From Modicisalibacter sp049808615 (GTDB taxonomy: Bacteria > Pseudomonadota > Gammaproteobacteria > Pseudomonadales > Halomonadaceae): a stretch of 64,000 bases of DNA. This document shows, in pieces, positions 25,203-34,455 of the stretch. Where the stretch lies: assembly GCF_049808615.1 (NCBI RefSeq), contig NZ_JBNCAN010000008.1, forward strand, positions 1 through 64,000, read 5' to 3'. The position numbers and the translations under genes were made by a program. Under the pieces are notes generated by a model. It saw nothing but the letters and a program-made list of their open reading frames with translations, ran no database searches and was not told the origin of the DNA. Position 1 is the stretch's first letter, and the number at the start of each line of letters is the position of its first letter.

Positions 25203-26561
25203 ATGACCACGTCTACGACCACGACGCCGGGACAGCCCCAGGATAACCCGCATCACGTGCGCAGCACCCATGACGTCAATGCCATGCCGCCACTGGGGCG
25301 CGCCATCCCTTTGGGTATTCAGCACGTGCTGGCAATGTTCGTCGGCAACGTTACCGTACCGATCATTATCGCCGGCGCGGCCAACCTACCCGAGGCTCAA
25401 ACCGTCTTCATGATTCAGGCGGCCATGTTCGTCGCGGGGGTCGCCACCCTATTGCAATCTCTGGGTATCGGTCCGATCGGTGCGCGTTTGCCCATCGTCA
25501 TGGGCACCAGCTTTGGTTTCGTGCCGGTGCTGATTCCCATCGCCGGTGACATGGGGCTACCCGCCGTGCTGGGCGCCTCATTATGTGGCGGCATTGCCAT
25601 GGCATTAGTGGGGTTATTCTTGCCCTGGTTTCGCTTTCTATTTCCACCGGTGGTCACGGGCACCTTCGTCATCATGCTGGGTGTGCTGCTGATGCCGGTG
25701 GGCTTCGCCTATGTCGGTGGCGGCTTCGGCGCCCCGGACTTTGGCGCTACACACCATCTCGGCTTGGCTGCGCTGGTATTCGCCGTCACCCTGGGACTGC
25801 ATCAATATGGTCGCGGCATCTGGTCGGAAGCCGCACCCTTGGCGGGCCTATTGGTAGGTTATGCGGCTGCCGTTGCCTTCGGCTATGTGGAGTTCGGCAA
25901 GATCGGCAGCGCCGAATGGGTCTCCCTGCCCGTTCCCATGGCCATTGGCCTGGAATTTCATCTGGCAGCGATCGTGCCGGTGGTGCTGCTGGCCCTGGTG
26001 ACCTGTGCCGAGTCCATCGGTGACATCGTCGGCACCACCGCGGGAGGTCTGAATCGCGAACCGACCAAGAAAGAGCTCTCCGGAGGTGTCATGGCGGATG
26101 GTATCGCCAGCGTTTTCGCTGCCATATTCAACGCCTTCCCGCAGATCAGCTTCAGCCAGAACGTCGGCATGGTCGCCTTGACCGGTGTCGTCAGCCGCTA
26201 TGTTGTCGCCATCGGCGGTGGTTTCCTGGTGCTGGCGGGCCTGCTGCCCAAACTGGGTGCTGTCATCTCTAGCATTCCCAACTCGGTGCTGGGGGGCGCG
26301 GTCTTGATCATGTTCGGCATGATCGCCAGCGCCGGTATCAAGATGCTCAGTAACGTCGACTTCAACAAGCGCAACATGGTGGTGATCGGCGTCTCGTTAT
26401 CGCTGGCCATCGGCTTGCCAGCCCAGGAAGGCCTCTACGCCAACCTGTCCACGAATATGCAAGCCATCATCGAGTCCGGCTTGATTCCCGGCGCTATCGC
26501 CGCCATCGTGCTGAACCTGATTCTGCCCAAGCATGAGCACGCCATGCGCGACACCGTTTGA
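25203..26561 (+). CDS. NCS2-family purine/xanthine permease
   Basis: 452 residues with about 14 helices. NCS2 signature segments are IPLGIQHVLAMFVGNVTVPI, the Glu-containing ALVTCAESIGDIVGTT, and ISFSQNVGMVALTGVVSR, the Q-N-x-G motif that contacts the purine. It imports xanthine, urate or a related base with a cation. It is 56 nt after the deaminase with a CAGGAG ribosome site and is ended by a strong terminator, so the two genes form one operon. Confidence 0.88.
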   Translation: MTTSTTTTPGQPQDNPHHVRSTHDVNAMPPLGRAIPLGIQHVLAMFVGNVTVPIIIAGAANLPEAQTVFMIQAAMFVAGVATLLQSLGIGPIGARLPIVMGTSFGFVPVLIPIAGDMGLPAVLGASLCGGIAMALVGLFLPWFRFLFPPVVTGTFVIMLGVLLMPVGFAYVGGGFGAPDFGATHHLGLAALVFAVTLGLHQYGRGIWSEAAPLAGLLVGYAAAVAFGYVEFGKIGSAEWVSLPVPMAIGLEFHLAAIVPVVLLALVTCAESIGDIVGTTAGGLNREPTKKELSGGVMADGIASVFAAIFNAFPQISFSQNVGMVALTGVVSRYVVAIGGGFLVLAGLLPKLGAVISSIPNSVLGGAVLIMFGMIASAGIKMLSNVDFNKRNMVVIGVSLSLAIGLPAQEGLYANLSTNMQAIIESGLIPGAIAAIVLNLILPKHEHAMRDTV

Positions 26562-26614
26562 AGTTGTCAAGCGTCATTCTCTAGAACGCTTGCCTTGGCT
26601 GTTATCCTTCCATG

Positions 26615-26644
26615 CCCTCACTCATTACTTGAGTGAGGGTTTTT
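26615..26644 (+). terminator. Rho-independent terminator after the purine permease
   Basis: CCCTCACTCA, TTACT, TGAGTGAGGG followed by five T: a perfect 10-bp stem, 53 nt after the permease stop. Confidence 0.92.
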
Positions 26645-26683
26645 ATGTCTGTGCACGCAAAGAGTCTGCGACCAAAGCTCTAC

Positions 26684-26699
26684 TTTACGTAAACGTCAA
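26684..26699. promoter_or_regulatory. LiuR-like MerR operator before liuA
   Basis: TTTACGTAAACGTCAA has the ACGT-n-ACGT symmetry of LiuR operators known from leucine-catabolic operons of gammaproteobacteria. It is 98 bp upstream of the liuA start. No liuR gene is in the window, so the regulator must be encoded elsewhere. Confidence 0.65.
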
Positions 26700-26796
26700 C
26701 CCTATCTATTCTGCCATTATTATCTTCGATGCCGAGCCATCGCGTGCTCGGCGTACTCCTATAAATAAACGCCCAGATACATCCAGGAGCCACGCC

Positions 26797-27966
26797 ATGT
26801 ACTCCCCCTACACGCCTCTCGACTTCGGCCTAGATGAAACGCAGACCATGCTGCGCGATCAGGTCAACGCCTTTGCTCGGGACGAAATCGCGCCACGGGC
26901 CGCGGACATCGATGCCGAAAACGCCTTCCCCAATGATCTATGGCAGAAGTTTGGCGATATGGGCTTACTTGGCATCACCGTCTCCGAGGAGGATGGCGGT
27001 AGCGGCATGGGCTATCTCGCCCACTGCATTGCCATGGAAGAGATATCCCGGGCCAGCGCCTCGGTAGGGCTCTCTTACGGGGCCCATTCGAACTTGTGCG
27101 TCAATCAGTTGAAACTCAATGGCAACGCCGAGCAGAAGGCCAAGTACCTGCCCAAGCTGATCAGCGGCGAACACGTCGGTGCCTTGGCGATGTCCGAGCC
27201 CGGCGCGGGTTCCGACGTGGTATCGATGAAGCTGCGAGCGGAAAGGAAAGGCGACAAGTACGTCCTCAACGGCAACAAGATGTGGATCACCAATGGTCCT
27301 GAAGCCAGCGTGCTGGTGGTCTATGCCAAGACCGATCCCGAAGCCGGTTCCAAGGGCATCACCGCCTTTATCATCGAACGAGATTTCCCCGGCTTCTCCA
27401 CCGCCCAGAAGCTCGATAAGCTCGGCATGCGCGGCTCCAATACCTGTGAATTGGTATTCGACAACTGCGAGGTGCCCGCCGAGAATGTGCTGGGTGAAGA
27501 GAATCGTGGCGCCAAGGTATTGATGAGCGGCCTGGACTTCGAGCGTACCGTGCTAGCCGCCGGCCCCATCGGCATCATGCAGGCGGCACTCGACGTAGTG
27601 CTGCCCTACATCCATGAGCGCAAGCAGTTCGACCAATCCATCGGCGAATTCCAGTTGGTGCAGGGCAAGGTGGCGGATATGTACACTACCCTCAACGCCT
27701 GTCGCGCCTACCTGTATGCCGTGGCAGCGGCGTGCGATCGCGGTCAAACGTCCAGAAAGGATGCCGCCGGGGTGATCCTGTACTGCGCCGAGAAGGCCAC
27801 CCAGGTGGCGCTGGATGCCATCCAACTCCTTGGCGGCAACGGCTATATCAACGAATATCCCACCGGGCGCTTGCTACGCGATGCCAAGCTCTACGAGATC
27901 GGTGCCGGGACCAGCGAGATACGGCGGATGTTGATTGGCCGCGAACTCTTCAACGAGTCGGCCTAA
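26797..27966 (+). CDS. liuA: Isovaleryl-CoA dehydrogenase
   Basis: 389 residues from the ATG preceded by CAGGAG; the frame extends upstream over the terminator and is rejected there. An acyl-CoA dehydrogenase with AMSEPGAGSDVVSMKLRAE, MWITNGPEASVLVVYAKTD, and QLLGGNGYINEYPTGRLLRD. The catalytic Glu lies in GLDFERTVLAAGP, the helix position used by isovaleryl-CoA dehydrogenases rather than the usual C-terminal one. It oxidises isovaleryl-CoA to 3-methylcrotonyl-CoA, passing electrons to ETF. It is the first gene of the leucine operon. Confidence 0.93.
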   Translation: MYSPYTPLDFGLDETQTMLRDQVNAFARDEIAPRAADIDAENAFPNDLWQKFGDMGLLGITVSEEDGGSGMGYLAHCIAMEEISRASASVGLSYGAHSNLCVNQLKLNGNAEQKAKYLPKLISGEHVGALAMSEPGAGSDVVSMKLRAERKGDKYVLNGNKMWITNGPEASVLVVYAKTDPEAGSKGITAFIIERDFPGFSTAQKLDKLGMRGSNTCELVFDNCEVPAENVLGEENRGAKVLMSGLDFERTVLAAGPIGIMQAALDVVLPYIHERKQFDQSIGEFQLVQGKVADMYTTLNACRAYLYAVAAACDRGQTSRKDAAGVILYCAEKATQVALDAIQLLGGNGYINEYPTGRLLRDAKLYEIGAGTSEIRRMLIGRELFNESA

Positions 27967-27970
27967 CACG

Positions 27971-28041
27971 GCAGGAGCCCAATTCATTGGGCGGTAAATG
28001 GCGAATCAAGCCATCCATCGCTCGGTAGACCAAGCTCCTGC
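27971..28041. repeat. Nested hairpin in the liuA-liuB gap
   Basis: GCAGGAGC (27971-27978) pairs with GCTCCTGC (28034-28041). The left side also encloses GCCCAAT/ATTGGGC (27977-27992). The inner and outer stems share two bases, so they compete partly. It may be an mRNA processing or stabilising structure, or a repeat element. Confidence 0.5.
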
Positions 28042-28083
28042 ACCTGGAGACTCAATGTTGATAGCCGAATTCAAGGAATTGCC

Positions 28084-29691
<1,608 letters not shown>

Positions 29692-29700
29692 GGCCCCATC

Positions 29701-30555
29701 ATGCCTGAGACAACGAGCTATTCCCGACTGCGCATCGACGATCGTGGCGTCGCTTGGCTGACCCTGGATCGCCCCGAGGTGCACAATGCCTTCGACGATG
29801 CCCTGATCCACGAACTCAACGATCATCTCGATCGGCTGTTCGAGGCCATCGAGCGCGACGAGGTCCGCGCTCTGGTGCTTGGCTCAGAGGGCAAGCACTT
29901 CTCCGCCGGGGCCGACCTGAACTGGATGAAGCGCATGGTCGACTACAGCTTCGAGGACAACCTGAGCGATTCCCGGGAGCTTTCGCGGCTGATGCATCGG
30001 CTCGACACGCTGCCCTGCCCCACGTTGTGCCGTGTCCAGGGGGCTGCGTACGGCGGCGCAGTGGGGCTTGCCGCCTGCTGCGATATCGTCGTCGCCTCCG
30101 AGGCGGCGCGTTTCTGTCTTTCCGAAGTGAGAATCGGTCTCTCGCCGGCAGTGATCAGCCCTTACGTGCAGCGCGCCATCGGCGAGCGTCAGTTGCGCCG
30201 CTATGCGCTCACCGCGGAGGTCATCGACGTCAGCACCGCCCAGGTACTGGGGCTCGTCCACGAGGTGACCGCCAAAGACAAGCTGGACGAGCGCATCGAC
30301 ACTCTTATCGATACGCTACTCGCCACCTCTCCCCAGGCCAGCCGCGCCACCAAGGCATTACTGGCCGACGTTGCCCGGGAACGTGACTCTGACGCCACCC
30401 GAGAGCGATGCTGTCAGACCATCAGCGAACTGCGTGTCAGCCGCGAAGGGCAAGAAGGCTTGGAGGCATTTTTCGCCAAGCGTCCGCCGGACTGGAAACC
30501 GAGTAACGATCGAAATGAGCAGGACGACAAACAACACAAGGAGCCGCGTTCATGA
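29701..30555 (+). CDS. liuC: 3-Methylglutaconyl-CoA hydratase
   Basis: 284 residues, enoyl-CoA hydratase family. The oxyanion-hole region HFSAGADLNWMKRMVDYSFE is characteristic of methylglutaconyl-CoA hydratases. AYGGAVGLAACCDIVVASEA and LSEVRIGLSPAVISPYV carry the other active-site elements. It converts 3-methylglutaconyl-CoA to HMG-CoA. The C-terminus is extended and charged (KPSNDRNEQDDKQHKEPRS). It overlaps the liuD start by 4 nt. Confidence 0.92.
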   Translation: MPETTSYSRLRIDDRGVAWLTLDRPEVHNAFDDALIHELNDHLDRLFEAIERDEVRALVLGSEGKHFSAGADLNWMKRMVDYSFEDNLSDSRELSRLMHRLDTLPCPTLCRVQGAAYGGAVGLAACCDIVVASEAARFCLSEVRIGLSPAVISPYVQRAIGERQLRRYALTAEVIDVSTAQVLGLVHEVTAKDKLDERIDTLIDTLLATSPQASRATKALLADVARERDSDATRERCCQTISELRVSREGQEGLEAFFAKRPPDWKPSNDRNEQDDKQHKEPRS

Positions 30556-32606
30556 GCCTTGCCAATGCACCGCTGCCGCTTTCCACGGTGTTGATCGCCA
30601 ATCGTGGCGAAATTGCCTGCCGGGTGATTCGTACCGCCCGACGTTTGGGCCTGAAAAGCGTGGCGGTCTACTCGGATGCAGACGCCCTGTCCTACCACGT
30701 TCGTGAGGCGGACGAAGCAATACGCATCGGCCCTGCTCCTGCCCGGGACAGCTATCTGAATATCGAGGCAGTGATCGAGGCTGCGCAGCGCACCGGTGCC
30801 TCGGCCATCCATCCTGGCTACGGTTTCCTCTCCGAGAATGCACAATTCGTAGCAGCCTGCGAACGCTCCGGCATCGTCTTCGTCGGCCCTCCAGCCAGTG
30901 CCATCGCCGCCATGGGCGACAAGTCTGCGGCCAAGGCTCGCATGGAAGCCGCCGGCGTACCCCTGGTGCCGGGCTATCATGGCGACAATCAGGACGACGC
31001 TGCGCTCAAGGCCGAGGCCGATCATATCGGCTATCCGGTGCTGCTCAAGGCCAGCGCCGGCGGGGGCGGCAAGGGCATGCGGGTGGTCGAACGAGCCGAG
31101 GACTTTCAGACTGCCCTCGAGGGTTGCCGGCGCGAATCCCAGGCCGCCTTCGGTGATCAGCGCATGCTGATCGAGAAGTATCTGACCCAGCCCCGCCACG
31201 TAGAGGTCCAGGTCTTCTGCGATAGCCATGGCCGCGGTGTCTACCTGTTCGAGCGTGACTGCTCGGTGCAGCGTCGCCATCAGAAGGTCCTCGAAGAAGC
31301 GCCGGCACCGGGCATGAACGAGGAACTGCGTCGTGAAATGGGAGAAGCCGCGGTGCGCGCCGCCAGGGAGATCGGCTACGTCGGCGCCGGCACCGTCGAG
31401 TTTTTATTAAATGTAGATAACAGCTTCTATTTCATGGAGATGAACACCCGTCTTCAGGTGGAGCACCCGGTGACCGAGATGATCACCGGCGAGGATCTGG
31501 TCGAGTGGCAGCTACGGGTGGCCGCTGGCTTGCCACTGCCCAAGAATCAGGAAGAACTGACGATCGATGGTCACGCCTTCGAGGCCCGGCTCTATGCCGA
31601 GGACCCTGAGCAGGATTTCCTGCCCGCCACCGGGCGTCTCAAACGCTTCGGCCTGGATCTAGCCGGTGCGGGTCTTGCGGCTTCGCAGGTGCGTCTGGAT
31701 AGCGGTGTCGAAGCCGGCGACGAGGTCTCGATGCACTACGATCCTATGCTGGCCAAGCTGATCGTGCATGGCGATGACCGCGACCAGGCCCTGGCCACGC
31801 TCAACCGCGCTTTGGCGGCGCTGGACGTTTCCGGCGTCACTACCAACCGCGCCTTCCTGCAGCGCCTGGCCAGCCATCCGGCCTTCAAGAAAGCCGAGTT
31901 GACCACTCGCTTTATAGAACAGCACGAAGCAGAACTGTTTGCTGCCTCTGCACTCGACGACGAAGCCTATGGCAGCGCCGCCCTGGTCGCCCTCGATCTG
32001 TTGCGGCGTGAGTCCCAGGCGGGTTCCCCCTGGGATCGCCGCGATGGCTGGCGATTGAACGCTCCGACTCAGATCCGCATTGCCCTGACGGATTCGGCCC
32101 ATGCCACCGACGAGGCCGATAGTGCGGCCATCGTTACCGTGTTGGCTGAACGTCACAAGGGCAGCGCCTGGCAATTGCACCTGAATGGCCGCATTCTTGA
32201 GGGGCAATTGCAACCCGTGGAAGGTGATGGTGTCGCCATCACCCTCAACGGTCATCGCCGCCGCTGGCTAGCCCGCCGCGACCGTGCCGAGCACGGCGAG
32301 GTGCTGGTACTGGGCGATGCCGAGAAGGAAATACGCCTGTTCTGGCGGCGTCTGGACGCCGTCGATCACGGCCATCACGAAATCGACGCCACCCTGACCG
32401 CGCCGATGCATGGCACCGTGGTAGCGCTGTTGGTCGAACCGGGTCAGCAAGTGGAAAAAGGCACACCACTGATGGTCATGGAAGCGATGAAGATGGAACA
32501 CAGCCTGAATGCCCCTGCGAATGGCGTCGTTGACACCTTCCATTTCGCCGCCGGCGATACCGTGGGGCAAGGTGATGAGTTGCTGACGTTCAATGCCGAA
32601 GAATGA
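30552..32606 (+). CDS. liuD: 3-Methylcrotonyl-CoA carboxylase, biotin-containing (alpha) subunit
   Basis: 684 residues. Order: biotin carboxylase N-domain (VLIANRGEIACRVIRTARRL), ATP-grasp domain with KASAGGGGKGMRVV and the metal-site Glu region YFMEMNTRLQVEHPVTE, C-domain, BT linker, then a biotinyl domain near residue 640 with Lys in VMEAMKMEHSL. It carboxylates biotin with ATP and bicarbonate for LiuB. The start overlaps the liuC stop (ATGA). The family could also include geranyl- or propionyl-CoA carboxylases; the operon fixes it as MCC. Confidence 0.94.
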   Translation: MSLANAPLPLSTVLIANRGEIACRVIRTARRLGLKSVAVYSDADALSYHVREADEAIRIGPAPARDSYLNIEAVIEAAQRTGASAIHPGYGFLSENAQFVAACERSGIVFVGPPASAIAAMGDKSAAKARMEAAGVPLVPGYHGDNQDDAALKAEADHIGYPVLLKASAGGGGKGMRVVERAEDFQTALEGCRRESQAAFGDQRMLIEKYLTQPRHVEVQVFCDSHGRGVYLFERDCSVQRRHQKVLEEAPAPGMNEELRREMGEAAVRAAREIGYVGAGTVEFLLNVDNSFYFMEMNTRLQVEHPVTEMITGEDLVEWQLRVAAGLPLPKNQEELTIDGHAFEARLYAEDPEQDFLPATGRLKRFGLDLAGAGLAASQVRLDSGVEAGDEVSMHYDPMLAKLIVHGDDRDQALATLNRALAALDVSGVTTNRAFLQRLASHPAFKKAELTTRFIEQHEAELFAASALDDEAYGSAALVALDLLRRESQAGSPWDRRDGWRLNAPTQIRIALTDSAHATDEADSAAIVTVLAERHKGSAWQLHLNGRILEGQLQPVEGDGVAITLNGHRRRWLARRDRAEHGEVLVLGDAEKEIRLFWRRLDAVDHGHHEIDATLTAPMHGTVVALLVEPGQQVEKGTPLMVMEAMKMEHSLNAPANGVVDTFHFAAGDTVGQGDELLTFNAEE

Positions 32607-32628
32607 CATGCCACCACGCTAAGCGGCG

Positions 32629-32723
32629 CCAGGCACAGGTTGAAGCGGAGGTCATTTGCCAGGGAAGGCAAATGTAGCGCCCAGGGAAGGGTTTACAGCG
32701 CCTCCGCGAAGACCTGTACCTGG
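32629..32723. repeat. Structured repeat-like element in the liuD-liuE gap
   Basis: Terminal arms CCAGGCACAGGT and ACCTGTACCTGG pair at 11 of 12 positions. Inside, GCGGAGG/CCTCCGC (32645-32651 with 32701-32707) and CATTTGCC/GGCAAATG (32653-32674) also pair. The folded, non-coding, palindrome-ended unit looks like a dispersed intergenic repeat or MITE-like element. It separates liuE from the rest of the operon. Confidence 0.55.
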
Positions 32724-32763
32724 GATAGCCGCCAAGCAAGTCCGACATGATTGGAGATGAACA

Positions 32764-33663
32764 ATGGATTTCCCCCAATCCGTACGGCTGGTCGAAGTCA
32801 GCCCGCGGGACGGTCTACAGAACGAGTCCGAACCGATCGATACCGCCACCAAGCTCGAACTGATCGATCGGCTGGGCGCCGCCGGCATTCGCCATATCGA
32901 GGCGGCCAGCTTCGTCTCACCCAAGTGGGTGCCGCAGATGGCGGATCATCGCGAGGTGATGAACGGCCTCGAGCGCCGCAACGACGTTACCTACTCCGCC
33001 TTGACCCCCAACCTCAAGGGCCTGGAAGCGGCCTTGGAATGCGGCGTCAAGGAAGTCGCAGTGTTCGGTGCCGCGAGCGAAACCTTCTCGCAGAAGAACA
33101 TCAATTGTTCCGTGGCAGAATCGCTGGAACGCTTCGCTCCGGTGCTGGAACGCGCCAAGGATGTCGGCGTGCGTGTGCGCGGTTATGTCTCCTGCGTACT
33201 GGGTTGCCCCTATGAAGGCGAGATAGCGCCGGCCAAGGTCGCGGAGGTCTCGAAGGCCTTGTATGCAATGGGCTGCTACGAAGTATCGCTGGGCGACACC
33301 ATCGGCACCGGCACCCCGCTCAAGGCCAAGCGCATGCTCGAGGCGGTGGCCAGGGAAATACCCATGGACAAGCTGGCGGCCCACTTCCACGACACCTACG
33401 GCCAGGCCATCGTCAATCTCTACGCTGTGCTGGAGGAAGGTGTCGCGGTCATCGACAGCTCCGTCGCCGGTCTGGGTGGCTGCCCCTACGCCAAGGGCGC
33501 CTCCGGCAACGTGGCCAGCGAGGACGTGATCTATCTGCTCGATGGGCTGGGAATAGAAAGCGGCATCGACCTGGATCTGCTGGCCGAGACCGGGGATTGG
33601 ATCACGCAAACCATCCGGCGGCCCAATCGCTCGAAGGTAAGCGTGGCACTGGCCGCCAGGTAA
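32764..33663 (+). CDS. liuE: Hydroxymethylglutaryl-CoA lyase
   Basis: 299 residues, the expected HMG-CoA lyase size. EVSPRDGLQNESEPIDT holds the catalytic Arg-Asp, AAHFHDTYGQAIVNLYAVLE the metal His pair, and VAGLGGCPYAKGASGNVASE the catalytic Cys. It cleaves HMG-CoA to acetyl-CoA and acetoacetate, the last step of leucine catabolism. It is closer to the canonical enzyme than the HMGL-family protein at 9457. It ends the liu operon. Confidence 0.95.
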   Translation: MDFPQSVRLVEVSPRDGLQNESEPIDTATKLELIDRLGAAGIRHIEAASFVSPKWVPQMADHREVMNGLERRNDVTYSALTPNLKGLEAALECGVKEVAVFGAASETFSQKNINCSVAESLERFAPVLERAKDVGVRVRGYVSCVLGCPYEGEIAPAKVAEVSKALYAMGCYEVSLGDTIGTGTPLKAKRMLEAVAREIPMDKLAAHFHDTYGQAIVNLYAVLEEGVAVIDSSVAGLGGCPYAKGASGNVASEDVIYLLDGLGIESGIDLDLLAETGDWITQTIRRPNRSKVSVALAAR

Positions 33664-33759
33664 TCGCACCGCTGAAAACATCGGCGGGAGAATAACGCGC
33701 CCGTCCTCTTTCATCGTGCCGGTTCTGAGTGCCAATAAGGCGGCAAGGCAAGCAAAAAC

Positions 33760-34368
33760 TTAACTCACTATCGGCCTGGCCACGGCCAGACAGGACGCTC
33801 GGTTGCCGTGATGAGACAGGAAGACGAACTCCTCGAGTTCCAGGCCGGCGGCACGAAGCTGGGCCTTGAACGCCTCTTCGTAGGTCACGCGTCCAAAATC
33901 GATGCTCGTCACTCGCTTGAGTACGGGCTTTAAACGTTCCATCCAGCGAGAAGGTCGCTTCTGGATGGTTTGCGTGAAGAATATCCGCCCGCCCGGGCAC
34001 AAGAGCCCCCGGCAATGCCGCAACGCCCGACCGGGTTCGGGCAGCAGCATGAAGCTTGCCGAGAAGTAAACGGCATCATAGGGCCCGCCATGATGATCGT
34101 AGATCGACTCGAGTCGCACCTCCGCGTGGTCAGACAAGGCGGAGGCTGTCAGCCTTCGTCTGGCGCTTTTTATGTAATCGGCGTCTATATCGATGCCCGT
34201 CACCTGTAGGTCTTTACGCTTGACCGTCGCGGCATTGGCAGCCAGCGCGCCCGCCGTGCCGATGCCCACATCCAGCACGGTGGTACCTTCAGGCATACGC
34301 ATCAGCACTTCCGCGTACCACCGGGAAGTGAGCTTGAGGATAGGGGTGTCGTATATAAAACTGCGCAT
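33760..34368 (-). CDS. Class I SAM-dependent methyltransferase
   Basis: 202 residues from ATG 34368, with GAGGAA upstream. Rossmann methyltransferase motifs: TVLDVGIGTAGALAANAAT (SAM-binding loop), VTGIDIDADYIKSARRRL (acidic ribose-binding end of strand 2) and YDAVYFSASFMLLPEPGRAL (motif post-IV), then CPGGRIFFTQTI. Soluble, with no signal. It lies 87 nt downstream of dddD on the same strand, so co-transcription is possible. The substrate cannot be read from sequence; sulfur or small-molecule methylation linked to DMSP is only a guess from position. Confidence 0.75.
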   Translation of the reverse strand: MRSFIYDTPILKLTSRWYAEVLMRMPEGTTVLDVGIGTAGALAANAATVKRKDLQVTGIDIDADYIKSARRRLTASALSDHAEVRLESIYDHHGGPYDAVYFSASFMLLPEPGRALRHCRGLLCPGGRIFFTQTIQKRPSRWMERLKPVLKRVTSIDFGRVTYEEAFKAQLRAAGLELEEFVFLSHHGNRASCLAVARPIVS

Positions 34369-34455
34369 CACGGTTCCTCGACCGTTTCAATCCAGACGTG
34401 GCGCTCCGCTCGGTCGACGGTCGCGAGGGCTAGCGTAGTCCATGGCTCTACCCTC

